This document shows, piece by piece, positions 44,901 through 53,496 of a DNA stretch of 64,000 nucleotides. Made by a program: the position numbers and the translations under genes. The notes beneath the pieces are model-generated. The model did not search any database. It was not told the origin of the DNA and worked only from the letters and a program-made list of their open reading frames with translations. Each line of letters begins with the position of its first letter. The first letter of the stretch is position 1. The DNA comes from Parachlamydiaceae bacterium (GTDB lineage: Bacteria > Chlamydiota > Chlamydiia > Chlamydiales > Parachlamydiaceae): NCBI GenBank assembly GCA_013821265.1, contig JACDHD010000004.1:1-64000 (forward strand), written 5' to 3'.

Positions 44901-47892
44901 ATAGCGTAGTTATAATCAGCACCACACATGGCAAAAACAAAACGACAACAGCTAATGAGGTCAGCAACAGCGCTGCAGGCATGATAGTTGTCCATGCTGC
45001 CAATAATAATGCGACCAGCGCCACATTCATCAAAGCACGCCGCAGATTATCAAAAATTTTCCACAGGGAAATCACTGGCAGTGGATTTCGCTCTCGCCCC
45101 TTTTCGCCGAAAGGAACATAGGGAAGCAGCCAATCAACGATCTGAAAATCACCTCTAATCCAACGATGCTGACGATTCGACCACGAAAAATAATCCTCAG
45201 GAAATTGATCAAATAAACTCACGTTGCTTGCAAAACCAACGCGTACATAAGCTCCTTCCAGCAAATCATGACTTAACAAATGCTTTTCAGGAAAACGTCC
45301 AGACAGTACATCGTGGAACGGTTTAAGATCGTAAATGCCTTTGCCGTGATAACTCCCCTCACCTGTCAAATCTTGGTAGACATTTGAAATCGCCTGGGTA
45401 TAAGGATCTAACGCCATCGGTTCTGAAAAAATGCGCGAAAACCACGTTGACTTAGCTTTCAGAAAATCTGTGCACACACGCGGCTGAATAATGGTATACC
45501 CTCGTATAACCCGCTTACTGTCTGCGCTCACGTAAACCTTGTTCAAGGGATGCGAGATCACTTCAATCATCTGACGTGCGGTATCCTTTGGCAACTGAGT
45601 ATCAGAATCCAAAGTGATCACATAACGAATGCCTTGAAGTTGCTCTCGCTTGCCTGCGTAAATGATGTTTTCCGACTCCTCGCCCATCAGAGCGCGATTG
45701 AGGCACTCCAACTTCCCTCGCTTGCGCTCCCAACCAATCCACGCTTGCTCGCAATCTGACCACTTGCGCTGACGATGCAGCAAGAAGAATCGTCCAGTCC
45801 CATACTTATTCTCTAACGCTTGCATCCCTTCAACTGCTGTTTTTAGAAGAAGTTCATCAGATTCATTTTGCTGTTCGGACGCATCTAAAAAGTCACTAAA
45901 TAAAGCAAAGCAGAGTGTTGGATCGGTATTCGCCAGGTATCGGATCTCTAATCGATAAAGCTCTTCCTCAATCGCTTCAACACTTCCTAACATCATGGGC
46001 ACAACAACGAGCGTCTTGTACTCAGCTGGAATCCCCTCTTCATAAGACATTTTGGGCAGTACTGAAGGGGGTAAAAGGCGTGTCAGGAGGATATTAATCG
46101 CTTGCACCGCTAATTCACTGATCGGCAGCAAGGCCAGAAACGCAAAAACGCCAATTCCTATACTGCCAAGGCCAAAGTGCCATAACAGGGAGACTAAAAG
46201 GATTTCTAACCCAACGACTAAGGCTCCGATCCCTCCCAAATAGATCGTCATGGCATTGTTGACAATTTTTTTGCGCAATTTCAAGTACCAAGGCAGATCT
46301 GCAGCGATATTTTTTTCAAGCTGAGATTTTCCTCCATCGATTAAGTAATACCCGATATGCTGCTCAAACTCCTGATGTCCCTGTTGCGCAAACGACAGGG
46401 CGCGCTGGGCGACATCCCTCTCAGACACCTTTGAGTAGGTTGATAGCTGTTCGACAACTTCGCGATAGCGATTGCGCGTCACAAAGTCCATCTGAGCATA
46501 TACGCCTAAAGGATCTTCTCTTAAGATGGCATCGACTAAACTGACAGATTCAAAAATTTCACGCCAAGAGAGCTGTGACAGCACGATCAAACTGATAATC
46601 GAATTTGAAAAGACGACCTGTTCACCAGCCTCCAATGTTTGCTCTTCGTGAATCACATCTGCCAGAGGCACTCCAAAGTATTCCTCTAGCCATGTTCTCA
46701 CATGCACTAAAACCGCTTCCTCATCAAATAGATGATCTAAAAGTTCTTCAGCAAAATGAAAGGAGGGTGTTGACTGTGCCTTCTTCAATTCTTTTAAAAA
46801 TGCAGGGAGACGCTCGGGTTCCTGACGCGCAGCAGAGAGAAGACGGTTGCCCCAAAAGCTGGCAAGCTCACCCTCACGCATGCGCTCGTCAACAAGCATT
46901 GCTAACTTCTGAATCCACTCAACAAGCCGCAGGCGCAGCATTAAAGGCAAAGCCCACAGCTCCCCAATCGTTAAGGGTTGAACCGTTTGAAAACTATTTA
47001 AGAACTCAACAATTCTCTCATTGGTCAGCCTCCCTGCTGTTCCATTTACAAGTTCCACTGCCACCACATAGATGCGCGGCAAGCCTTTTAGAGGGCCTTC
47101 GGAAATTTTTGGCAGCTTGCGATAGTATTCCTTCGGTAAGTTTTTTAACACCTCTTCGATGCTACCTTCGATGACATACATGTTATCGAGCAACCATTCG
47201 GCAGAAGGCGTGATCGTTTGCTCAATGTGTTCCGCCTGCGCAACATCATGACGTAAGAACTGCAGCATCTTTTTATTGCTCTTCAAGCGCTGCAGGAGGG
47301 GTTGGTCATGCGTCGTTTTCTTTTTTACCGCGGGCAAAGATTCTGCTAGATTCATTGCATGATTGCGCAACTGCTCCACAGTCATCGGCTCGCGGACAAG
47401 ATCAAAGTGTTTATCTTCTTCAGCAAACACTTCGGAACGCAATAAAAAGGAGAGCGGATGACCAGTTTCAACATGACGCAAAATGTCTAAAACCCGGCGT
47501 ACATCGACCCCATTAACTTCGACGATGACTAAAATTTCGTCTCTTACTAGCAAATGTTGAGACTGCTTGACGAGCTTGGGATCAACTTTTGTGCGAAATA
47601 ACCACACCACTCCTAAAATGAGAAGTAAACCCGCAAAGGTCGTAAGTAGCCATGGCGTTGCGACAAGACCAAAAAAATTGAGACCAAAGAACAAAACAAT
47701 CGATAAAGCGAGAAATGATAGAAGAGAGAGGAATAGGCTGTAGGGAAAAAAACGACGAGCGGAAACCTTTCCGTTGCTATCACGATGGAGATAGGCGATG
47801 CGCCTATAGCCTTGTTCTCGTAGTTCCTTGAGGACTCCATTCGCGATAGCAAAGTTCTGATAAAATCCTAAGGCAATATTCGTTTTGCGCAT
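38893..47892 (-). CDS. Cyclic beta-1,2-glucan synthase (NdvB/ChvB/Cgs type)
   Basis: 2999 residues, close to the ~2850 of rhizobial and Brucella enzymes. N-terminal hydrophobic segments (about 48-105), a further membrane region (about 540-600), then the family 84 glycosyltransferase core with RYVITLDSDTQLPKDTARQM (about 750-770; DxD) and a WSNRQHRWIRGDFQ motif, and more membrane segments (about 930-1110). Large C-terminal glycoside-phosphorylase (GH94-like) halves follow, with GGGDWNDGMNRVG near 2680. Such enzymes prime on themselves, elongate, cyclise and trim beta-1,2-glucan from UDP-glucose at the inner membrane. No ndvA-like exporter is adjacent. GC is higher than in the toxin region. Fragments of its 3' end lie at 22005 and 25600. 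Confidence 0.92.
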   Translation of the reverse strand: MRKTNIALGFYQNFAIANGVLKELREQGYRRIAYLHRDSNGKVSARRFFPYSLFLSLLSFLALSIVLFFGLNFFGLVATPWLLTTFAGLLLILGVVWLFRTKVDPKLVKQSQHLLVRDEILVIVEVNGVDVRRVLDILRHVETGHPLSFLLRSEVFAEEDKHFDLVREPMTVEQLRNHAMNLAESLPAVKKKTTHDQPLLQRLKSNKKMLQFLRHDVAQAEHIEQTITPSAEWLLDNMYVIEGSIEEVLKNLPKEYYRKLPKISEGPLKGLPRIYVVAVELVNGTAGRLTNERIVEFLNSFQTVQPLTIGELWALPLMLRLRLVEWIQKLAMLVDERMREGELASFWGNRLLSAARQEPERLPAFLKELKKAQSTPSFHFAEELLDHLFDEEAVLVHVRTWLEEYFGVPLADVIHEEQTLEAGEQVVFSNSIISLIVLSQLSWREIFESVSLVDAILREDPLGVYAQMDFVTRNRYREVVEQLSTYSKVSERDVAQRALSFAQQGHQEFEQHIGYYLIDGGKSQLEKNIAADLPWYLKLRKKIVNNAMTIYLGGIGALVVGLEILLVSLLWHFGLGSIGIGVFAFLALLPISELAVQAINILLTRLLPPSVLPKMSYEEGIPAEYKTLVVVPMMLGSVEAIEEELYRLEIRYLANTDPTLCFALFSDFLDASEQQNESDELLLKTAVEGMQALENKYGTGRFFLLHRQRKWSDCEQAWIGWERKRGKLECLNRALMGEESENIIYAGKREQLQGIRYVITLDSDTQLPKDTARQMIEVISHPLNKVYVSADSKRVIRGYTIIQPRVCTDFLKAKSTWFSRIFSEPMALDPYTQAISNVYQDLTGEGSYHGKGIYDLKPFHDVLSGRFPEKHLLSHDLLEGAYVRVGFASNVSLFDQFPEDYFSWSNRQHRWIRGDFQIVDWLLPYVPFGEKGRERNPLPVISLWKIFDNLRRALMNVALVALLLAAWTTIMPAALLLTSLAVVVLFLPCVVLIITTLFDCSFQTLSFREILFGWIRAFVTTAMLPYEAFVTLDAAGRVAYRRLISSRNLLQWITAGYGNRSSPALHERFLRKLGWSTLFAVAVVAGVVIWNPGVLALALPFGALWALSPLIIHLIDRSAITHADTKLNEDDRKFLRRLARQTWRYFDDFVGPESHWLPPDNYQTGLKIEVAQRTSPTNMGLWLLAVLDAYDFRYISCDDVIDKLAVTVENFNKLERYEGHFLNWYDTATLNPLYPRYISTVDSGNFIACCWTLKQGLEDVLTRPVFPENAFAGIEDTLGVLEERSDKDDVKQFATQLRNILKKSTSELTERIAQLRQMEKIVRGYLSKENGDSSSLYWAKEIQKHCDTWSNIIERYFSWVETSAIQHDMNPSLQMLADGELTETLKGSLEHNQLREALAKAQWLAGEKIGELRKIAAALDGYSDEINLEFLYNKQRKLFAIGYNIDDRRLDNSYYDLLASEARIASVIAIAKGDVPIEHWWSLGRGYTIINGHRALLSWGGTMFEYLMPLIFNRFDGESLLGNACRTAVTCQIEYGNKRGIPWGISEAAFSAIDAHKTYQYKSFGVPGLGLKRNLEEDLIVSPYSSALALMVNAPAALKNLRRMANRNHDDMLGSYGYFESIDFLRQRSPGGIRGVIVYAYMAHHQGMTLAALNNVLNEDVLSKRFHSDPRIRGVESLLYERIPISPIVKVSGHRKENVMTRLKPFVTTPIMGVVDTPQSSTPKINLLSNGNYHLMVTNSGGGYSRWRDIEITRWRSDTTRDCYGSFCYVKDMENGTVWSTAFHPTEAPYKHYSVNFKADKAEFRRKDHGIEIFTEIAVSPEDNAEVRMLTFINHSNKTRTLELTSYLELSMAPHAADRAHPCFNKFFIETEAVPEFSALLAFRRMRAEDEAPLWAGHVMTTGQLEETGLQYETDRERFIGRGRSMQRPAAVDRTLSNTVGTVLDPIFSIRKTVVLEPGKRTRISYITAVATSREAMVSLLERYREIGASHRALELAWNYAQLELRHLRIHQEDVQLFRKLASRIIYPHSQLRSSEERLKSNKLGQAGLWAQGISGDLPILVVSVGDMYDADLVKQVLIAHQFWALRGLQVDLVILNDESDTYEHPLQEQLKRMLEAYAHRGQLDVPGGVFLRSSTQMPAEELNLLLSVASAVLVAARGSLRQQLVSPMSDRNYPNRLIVDKKVKDVPSQPLPFLELPYFNGVGGYSLDGREYVIYLGTDKNTPAPWINVIANEKFGTLVTETGMGCTWYGNSQTNRLTPWSNDPVLNPISDAIYIRDEETGTVWSPTPAPIRENDAYRISHGQGYTRFEHNSHGIEQELTVFVPNNDAGGLPLRIQRLRLKNGSARSRRLTVTAYSDWVLGSDREVTQLHVITEWDPESQALLAYNRYHPNFGSCVAFASSLTHAMSFTADRAEFIGRNSSTSNPFAMKRKALSGRVGAALDPCAAIQVMVDINPGEVSEVVFVLGYAQDAAEVRQLMSHCRAAGKTDQLLDETKAWWDKVLGAVQVEVPDLAINFSMNRWLVYQNLSCRIWGRTAFYQSSGAYGFRDQLQDVMGLLYTLPKLARAYILYAATRQFVEGDVQHWWHAQSGGGIRTRISDDLLWLPFVTAQYVRVTGDTSILEEQVSFLEAPLLTEEQHEVYDVPAVAAETATLLEHCRRAVLKGLTAGPHGLPLMGGGDWNDGMNRVGIQGKGESVWLAWFLIHVLHDFADLLGITGDTAAGEGLRVQAKRLAETVEHSAWDGEWYRRAYFDDGSPLGSKESEEAKIDSLAQSWAVISGLGNPERVERALASAYQYLFDKERQFVKLLTPPFDKTEHDPGYIKGYPPGVRENGGQYTHGSLWLAMAYARRGDGTKAVELLKAMHPAVHTYNEEISWLYRVEPYVIVADIYDLAGQQGRGGWSWYTGSAGWMYRIWLEEVLGIKVSANELRIESCLPKEWNEVKVKYNYQTSTYHVVIRREDERSEGKTIIRLDGVLLEDGVVRLESDGREHHVEVVLT

Positions 47893-47959
47893 GCAGCCCC
47901 AAGTAATAGGTATATATTAAAGTTTTTATATATCTTTTACTGAGGGAGAAGTCAACAGA

Positions 47960-48120
47960 TGAAAAAGGACGACCAGACCGGGACGGTCTGGCTACCTTAT
48001 TGAATAGAGTCATTCTCGCTTTTGGAGTGCGGTGGCTTGCCACCGCTTTCACAAACATCAGCTTGCTGATGTCACAACGAGCTATGAATGGGGTCGGCTA
48101 GCCGACCCCTATGAAAGCAA
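47960..48120. repeat. Dispersed repeats upstream of glucan synthase
   Basis: GACCAGACCGGGACGGTCTGG (47969-47989) is followed by the TTTTGGAGTGCGGTGGCTTGCCACCGC / AACATCAGCTTGCTGATGT variant (48018-48072) and GGGGTCGGCTAGCCGACCCC (48091-48110), a perfect palindrome. No gene between 47893 and 48192. Confidence 0.7.
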
Positions 48121-48192
48121 AAGGACAAAGGACGTAAAGGACGAAAACGACGCAAAAGACAATGCGGTCCTCAGCTGAGAGTACCCAGGGTA

Positions 48193-49530
48193 TCAGCTTG
48201 ACTTTCTTTCCTTAGAATCCGACTCATTTGAATCTGGATTAAAGCTGTTTGCCATTTTTTTCCACATTCCATGGGGAATTTTTAGTGCATACATCACCTT
48301 ATCATTCCTTGATCCATCATTTTTTGCCGGTTCAATAACTGTTTTTTGCCAATTGTTCATACATCTAAAAATTCCGGCCCACTGGATTAGCTTTTTTGGA
48401 TAGGGTCTTGTTGATGCTTCTAGTATGGCAACAGTTTCTAGCGTATCAACTTCCTTATCCCGATCCCATTCTTGAAGCTTACGGGTTATATCTCTGTGTT
48501 CACTTTTCTGAACAGTTAGGCCTTGAGCTGATTGTGTGATTTGCATTTGATATGTCGAGACCAAAGCATGAAAGGGAGTTTCCGCTCCATAGTCTCGATT
48601 GGAATAGTGTTCGTCAATACCATTCTGAGTCATGACAGTTTCTTCTTGCGGATTTATACGGACTGGAAACGCAAACTCATGATGCCTTTTGCATAAAGTC
48701 TCAATTCGATGTGCTCGACTTAACTTCTTTAATTGCATGTTGGTTGCATGCGCTTCTTCCTTATCTTTTTTAGTCACACCTGTTAGTTCAACCGCCCGAC
48801 GAGCCTTGTACCAGCGCTGATAATCAGCTGCATTTAAGTACAGCATCATACGCTCAATTTTCATTACCGGCTTTTGATCACCGCTAGGTGTCTCTTCGTA
48901 CCTATCTATCACTTCGACATTTGCTTCTATTTGGATAATTTTGCAGCATAAACGCATAAATAAAGATGTAATCCAACTGTAACAGCGAATACCGGTGTCA
49001 TCTCTAAGAGCATGAGAAATTCCCACCAATTTCTCTTTCTTTGATGCATTAAAAAAGACACGTGTAGAATTGAACGTACAGAGAACGTCAGCAAAATTAT
49101 CCTGTCTCTTCTGGAGAGGATAGAAATTATTAGCACCGTCGATCATGTTGGCCGACATTAATTCGCGACGTCTTTTTACCTCTGCTACCTTATCAGCATT
49201 AAGAGCCTTCAACTTTACTTCGTAATGTTCGATCTTTTCAGGAGCATTATCTAGCTCAGCACTTCGGCAAGCATGTTCCGGTGATTCCCTAGATATATGA
49301 TAGTTCGCCCAAGCTGTCATGTCGGTTTGCTTAACATATACGTAAACAGGTTTTTTATTGCTTCTTTCAAACGTCTCAATGGTTACCATACCATTGCAGC
49401 ATCCAACAAATAGTGATGTAAGCCAGCTATAGCAGCGAATTCCACGACGATCACTTGCTGAGTCAAAAGCTCCAAAATAAACGCGATTACCCTCAAAAGA
49501 ACAATTGGTATTAACTTTTTTAACTGTCAT
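48193..49530 (-). CDS. Hypothetical protein with internal duplication
   Basis: 445 residues. Two related modules: residues about 10-75 (RRGIRCYSWLTSLF) and about 150-245 (DTGIRCYSWITSLF), each followed by a Cys-rich patch, an IxIE strand and a W/A-rich YVKQTDMTAWANY-like or YLNAADYQRWYKA segment. The second half is charged and helical. No known domain or signal peptide. It begins 12 nt after tdh with AAGGAG in the gap, so it is probably the last gene of that transcript. Confidence 0.75.
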   Translation of the reverse strand: MTVKKVNTNCSFEGNRVYFGAFDSASDRRGIRCYSWLTSLFVGCCNGMVTIETFERSNKKPVYVYVKQTDMTAWANYHISRESPEHACRSAELDNAPEKIEHYEVKLKALNADKVAEVKRRRELMSANMIDGANNFYPLQKRQDNFADVLCTFNSTRVFFNASKKEKLVGISHALRDDTGIRCYSWITSLFMRLCCKIIQIEANVEVIDRYEETPSGDQKPVMKIERMMLYLNAADYQRWYKARRAVELTGVTKKDKEEAHATNMQLKKLSRAHRIETLCKRHHEFAFPVRINPQEETVMTQNGIDEHYSNRDYGAETPFHALVSTYQMQITQSAQGLTVQKSEHRDITRKLQEWDRDKEVDTLETVAILEASTRPYPKKLIQWAGIFRCMNNWQKTVIEPAKNDGSRNDKVMYALKIPHGMWKKMANSFNPDSNESDSKERKSS

Positions 49531-49542
49531 AAAATTTTCTCC

Positions 49543-50565
49543 TTACCAGTCTAAAATGACTTTTCCTGATTTTCCTGAAATCATCGTTTCAAATCCCTTC
49601 TCAAACTCATCAATAGGGAAACGATGTGTAATAATAGGTGCTAAATTTAATCCACCCTCTAATAAATGAGCCATCTTATACCACGTGGAATACATCTCAC
49701 GTCCATAGATACCCTTCAATGTCAAAAGCTTAAAGATCACAAGATCCCAGTCCACAGCAGTCCCTGGAGGCAATATACCCAATAAGGCAATATTTCCCCC
49801 ATGCTTCACTTTCTCTAATAGAGTCGTTAGCGCCTGACCGTTTCCAGACATCTCTAGACCAACGGAAAAACCCTCTTCCATCTTTAATTCGCGCATCACC
49901 TCAGCTAAATCGGTTTTGCTGATATTCACAGCGCGTGTTGCACCCATCTGACGCGCTAGGTCTAGTCGATATTCGTTGACGTCAGTGATCACCACATGGC
50001 GCGCTCCAGCCTTTTTAGCAATGGCTGCAGCCATAATTCCTATAGGACCCGCTCCAGTGATCAATACATCTTCTCCAACTAAGTCAAAGAATAATGTCGT
50101 GTGCACAGCGTTGCCATACGGATCAAAAATCGCCGCAAGATCATCAGAAATGGTTTCTGGCAATACAAATACGTTATCTTCTGGAATCGCAATGTACTCT
50201 GCAAAGCTACCTTGACTCTTTACTCCAACACCAATTGTGTTCATGCAAAGATGCTTAAAACCCTTGCGGCAGTTTGAGCAGTGATTGCAGACGAGGTGCC
50301 CTTCTCCACATACGCGTGTGCCTATTTTTAACCCTTTCACATTGCGTCCAACGGCAGCAATCTCTCCCATAAACTCATGACCAACAACCAAAGGTACTGG
50401 AACAGTTTTCTGCGCCCACGCATCCCACTTATAAATGTGAACATCGGTACCACAGATCGAAGACTTACGCACTTTGATTAACACATCATTATCGCCGTAT
50501 GTCGGAACAGGTACATCTTCCATCCATAGGCCAGGTTTAGCAAATTTTTTAACTAAAGCTTTCAT
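49543..50565 (-). CDS. tdh: L-threonine 3-dehydrogenase
   Basis: 340 residues of the zinc-dependent medium-chain dehydrogenase family. The catalytic zinc site is [14 protein letters not shown] and VVGHEFMGE; the structural-zinc cysteines are in [15 protein letters not shown] (about 93-107); the NAD site is [10 protein letters not shown] (about 170-179). Oxidises L-threonine to 2-amino-3-ketobutyrate, the substrate of the neighbouring Kbl. Length and motifs are those of bacterial Tdh. Upstream kbl is separated by 150 bp containing a repeat; an unknown gene follows closely. Confidence 0.95.
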   Translation of the reverse strand: MKALVKKFAKPGLWMEDVPVPTYGDNDVLIKVRKSSICGTDVHIYKWDAWAQKTVPVPLVVGHEFMGEIAAVGRNVKGLKIGTRVCGEGHLVCNHCSNCRKGFKHLCMNTIGVGVKSQGSFAEYIAIPEDNVFVLPETISDDLAAIFDPYGNAVHTTLFFDLVGEDVLITGAGPIGIMAAAIAKKAGARHVVITDVNEYRLDLARQMGATRAVNISKTDLAEVMRELKMEEGFSVGLEMSGNGQALTTLLEKVKHGGNIALLGILPPGTAVDWDLVIFKLLTLKGIYGREMYSTWYKMAHLLEGGLNLAPIITHRFPIDEFEKGFETMISGKSGKVILDW

Positions 50566-50654
50566 GAAATCCTAATTTTTTACTAAATTAAAAAAGCAAT
50601 ATTAAATAAAACTGTAATTTAAACCAATCAATATTTGTACATGTTCACCATAAT

Positions 50655-50705
50655 TGGGATCAGACCGAAAACGGCTGTTTACCTTCAGGCCGAAAACGGC
50701 CTGGT
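50655..50705. repeat. Short dispersed repeat between kbl and tdh
   Basis: GGATCAGACCGAAAACGGCTGTTTACCTTCAGGCCGAAAACGGCCTGG is a diverged member of the GTAGCCAGACCGTCC / GGCCGAGGACGGCCTGG family. It sits inside what would otherwise be one operon. Confidence 0.6.
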
Positions 50706-50717
50706 GAGCACGTGAAT

Positions 50718-51908
50718 TTATTTTATTATTTTCAATTCCCTACCCACGGCTTCAAATGCTTGAATCGCGTGATCCACATCGGCTCGACTATGCCCCGCGG
50801 ACATCTGTGTGCGAATTCTCGCTTTACCCTGGGGAACAACTGGATAGCTAAACCCGATGACATAGACTCCGTGATCCAACATGCGGGCAGCAAAATCCTG
50901 CGCCACTTTAGCATCGCCAAGCATCACAGGAATGATCGCATGGTTGCCCGGCACGAGAGTAAAGCCTAAAGCGCTCATCTTTTCGCGGAAATAGCGACTA
51001 TTTTCCTGCAGATGTTTGCGCAATTCATCGCCATCGCTAAGCATATCCAACACCTTTAATGTGGCTGCTCCGATGCATGGAGCCAGTGTGTTGGAAAACA
51101 GATAGGGTCTTGAGCGCTGTCTGAGCCATTGAATGATCTCCTTGCGACCTGAAGTGTAGCCTCCAGAAGCACCTCCAAGGGCTTTCCCTAACGTTCCTGT
51201 GATGATATCGACGCGACCCATCACGTTGCAGTATTCTGGAGTCCCCTTACCGCGTTCTCCGATAAACCCTACAGCGTGTGAATCGTCGACCATCACTAAG
51301 GCATCGTAGCGATCCGCTAAGTCGCAAATTGCCTTTAGATCAGCAATCGTACCATCCATCGAAAAAACGCCGTCTGTTGCAATCAAGCGGTAGCGAGCGC
51401 TGCTAGCAGCTTTTAGCTGCACTTCAAGATCGGCCATGTCGTTGTTTTTGTAGCGCAGACGTTGTGCTTTGCAAAGGCGAATGCCATCGATGATGCTGGC
51501 GTGATTGAGTTCGTCGCTGATGATCGCATCTTCAGCTCCAAGAATTGTTTCAAATAGGCCACCATTGGCATCCCAGCAGGAAGAGTACAAAATGGTATCT
51601 TCGGTCTCTAAAAATTCAGAAATTTTGCGTTCTAGTTGATGGTGAAGGCTTTGTGTGCCGCAGATGAAGCGAACGGAAGCCAAGCCAAAACCAAACTGTT
51701 TGAATCCTGCGGTGGCAGCAGCGATGAGGTCGGGGTGATTCGCTAAGCCGAGGTAGTTGTTGGCGCAAAAGTTGAGAACTTTGCGACCTCCAGCAATGGT
51801 AATGTTGGCTTGCTGGGGAGAAGTGATTTCGCGCTCTTGCTTATATAGGCCGTTAGATTTTAGCTCTGTAAGCTGTTGCGTGAGATTAGAGAGTAAGTCT
51901 TGCTTCAT
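50718..51908 (-). CDS. kbl: 2-amino-3-ketobutyrate CoA ligase (glycine C-acetyltransferase)
   Basis: 396-residue PLP enzyme of the alpha-oxoamine synthase family. Motifs: [14 protein letters not shown] near residue 46, [20 protein letters not shown] (about 207-226) and the PLP-lysine segment [15 protein letters not shown] (about 238-252). Cleaves 2-amino-3-ketobutyrate with CoA into glycine and acetyl-CoA. With tdh downstream it gives threonine-to-glycine conversion, useful to an intracellular bacterium that imports amino acids. Confidence 0.95.
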   Translation of the reverse strand: MKQDLLSNLTQQLTELKSNGLYKQEREITSPQQANITIAGGRKVLNFCANNYLGLANHPDLIAAATAGFKQFGFGLASVRFICGTQSLHHQLERKISEFLETEDTILYSSCWDANGGLFETILGAEDAIISDELNHASIIDGIRLCKAQRLRYKNNDMADLEVQLKAASSARYRLIATDGVFSMDGTIADLKAICDLADRYDALVMVDDSHAVGFIGERGKGTPEYCNVMGRVDIITGTLGKALGGASGGYTSGRKEIIQWLRQRSRPYLFSNTLAPCIGAATLKVLDMLSDGDELRKHLQENSRYFREKMSALGFTLVPGNHAIIPVMLGDAKVAQDFAARMLDHGVYVIGFSYPVVPQGKARIRTQMSAGHSRADVDHAIQAFEAVGRELKIIK

Positions 51909-52054
51909 ATTTCACCTTTGTTAAGGCTAATATTAAAGCTGGAATTCTCCTTTTTTTGAAAGGACAAAAAGTCAGTTTAAGAATATATGGAATTAATGAG
52001 AAAATTACATAAGTCAAACGAGGCATAGAAAAGCATATAGGGCGAATGTGCTAT

Positions 52055-52210
52055 TTGGGTCGAGTGCGGTGGCTTGCCACCGCACTCCAAACAGGAAAAT
52101 GATAGACTCTTCGACTTTTGCAATTATCTCGCGTGGACGAAAATGGACAAAATTTTTCTGTTACTTATCCTTTTGTCCATGCCGTCCATCAAGTCCATTT
52201 TGTCCATTAA
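52055..52210. repeat. Dispersed repeat and short non-coding stretch
   Basis: GAGTGCGGTGGCTTGCCACCGCACTCC (52060-52086) is a perfect palindrome and a member of the TTGGAGTG family. It is followed by direct repeats of TTTGTCCAT/GTCCATTTTGTCC (52160-52210). Nothing coding from 51909 to 52216. Confidence 0.6.
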
Positions 52211-52216
52211 AAACTA

Positions 52217-52717
52217 CTAGGCGCTTTTACTATCTTCCTTACCACGAATTTTCTTGTCTAGTTCAGGAAAAAACGATTGCGTATACTTGTCGTAATGTGC
52301 TTCTTGTGATACCGGTTTTGATACAGGCTTCGCATCCTGCTTCTCATCAAACGTTAAATTATAACTCGAACCACAAACAGGGACAGAACCGATAATTCCA
52401 ATCATACACTTAGTAAAGCGATTCGTCTTACTTGGCACCACTTCCAATTCTTTTAATTTCTCTGCAATTTCTTCTGGTACTTTTACCAGTTCATCATTCT
52501 TACCTTTATGAAGAACGAAACTGACAACTGTATAAATGTCTTTAAGAGACCAATCACTAAAGCCCTGTCCAACACTGCAATAACTCCGACCTCCAAATGT
52601 TCCTATGCTGCAATCCAACGTTTTCAAAAAAGCACCTAACGCTGCTGTTGAATCCGACTCTCTTGCTAACGATTGCGCAACATTCTTTACACTCGATGAT
52701 ATTCCCGCACCAAACAT
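52217..52717 (-). CDS. Hypothetical protein
   Basis: 166 residues, soluble, with a Ser/Gly/Cys-rich first half (FGGRSYCSVGQGFSDWSLKD) and a charged tail (FFPELDKKIRGKEDSKSA). No domain, signal peptide or homologue recognised. Divergent from the next gene across a very AT-rich ~135 bp region likely to hold both promoters. Confidence 0.6.
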   Translation of the reverse strand: MFGAGISSSVKNVAQSLARESDSTAALGAFLKTLDCSIGTFGGRSYCSVGQGFSDWSLKDIYTVVSFVLHKGKNDELVKVPEEIAEKLKELEVVPSKTNRFTKCMIGIIGSVPVCGSSYNLTFDEKQDAKPVSKPVSQEAHYDKYTQSFFPELDKKIRGKEDSKSA

Positions 52718-52852
52718 AAAACCTCACTATTTTGTTAATTAAAATACTAATTATATCAACTAAACAATTAATAATCAACAATTTAATTGCTTACTAATTA
52801 ATTATTTAGTATAATTATTGTTTATTGTTAATATTTTAACCATAAGGTTTTT

Positions 52853-53413
52853 ATGTCATACACACTTTCTTTACTAAAATCTGGGATCGCTTACTTTGTC
52901 CCTTATGCAGATAAACATCCTTTAATGAAATCTGACACTACTACCAAAACCAACCTATTTAGTAAACGCTCGGAGCGCGCACGTTTAGCCACGGCCAAAA
53001 TGATAGAAAATGACCCAAATGCAACAGAGCGCTTTATTAAAAGCGCAAAAAAAATGCGTTGCAATGTCAAACAATCGCGTGCAGAACGAAACTACCAACA
53101 AAAAAAGTATAGTCAGGATCAAGTCACAAAAAGCACTACCCTTTTAGCTCCAATTCCTTTGGCAAGTCCAATTGTTACGGGCTTCTCTATCCTAAAAAGA
53201 TTCAAAGCAGCAAGCGATTATGCGATTGAATGCTCGACTACTGGTATCAAATCGTTGAAAAAATTTCAGGATGTTGCAATCCCAGTACTTTCAGCTGTCG
53301 CCTTACCGTTTGTCGCTCCCTACATCACCCCTTACATTACGGCAGAAGTAACGGCAGTGTCTGTAGGATTGGTCTTTAGCACAACGTATATAGTCGATAC
53401 TGTCACAGCTTGA
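52853..53413 (+). CDS. Hypothetical protein with C-terminal hydrophobic hairpin
   Basis: 186 residues. A basic N-terminal two thirds (SKRSERARLATAKMIENDP; MRCNVKQSRAERNYQQKKYS) is followed by a bilobed hydrophobic region (about 95-115 and 138-183; AIPVLSAVALPFVAPYITPY). AAGG precedes the ATG. A hydrophobic pair with a short turn is reminiscent of chlamydial inclusion-membrane proteins, but a single case like this is only suggestive. No Sec signal. Confidence 0.6.
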   Translation: MSYTLSLLKSGIAYFVPYADKHPLMKSDTTTKTNLFSKRSERARLATAKMIENDPNATERFIKSAKKMRCNVKQSRAERNYQQKKYSQDQVTKSTTLLAPIPLASPIVTGFSILKRFKAASDYAIECSTTGIKSLKKFQDVAIPVLSAVALPFVAPYITPYITAEVTAVSVGLVFSTTYIVDTVTA

Positions 53414-53496
53414 AAAAAAGTGTAAAAAGCTGCTTGTTCAAAAGCCCCCTGTTTCGATAAGATTGGCAATATCCTTATATCGTAACAATTGTGATC

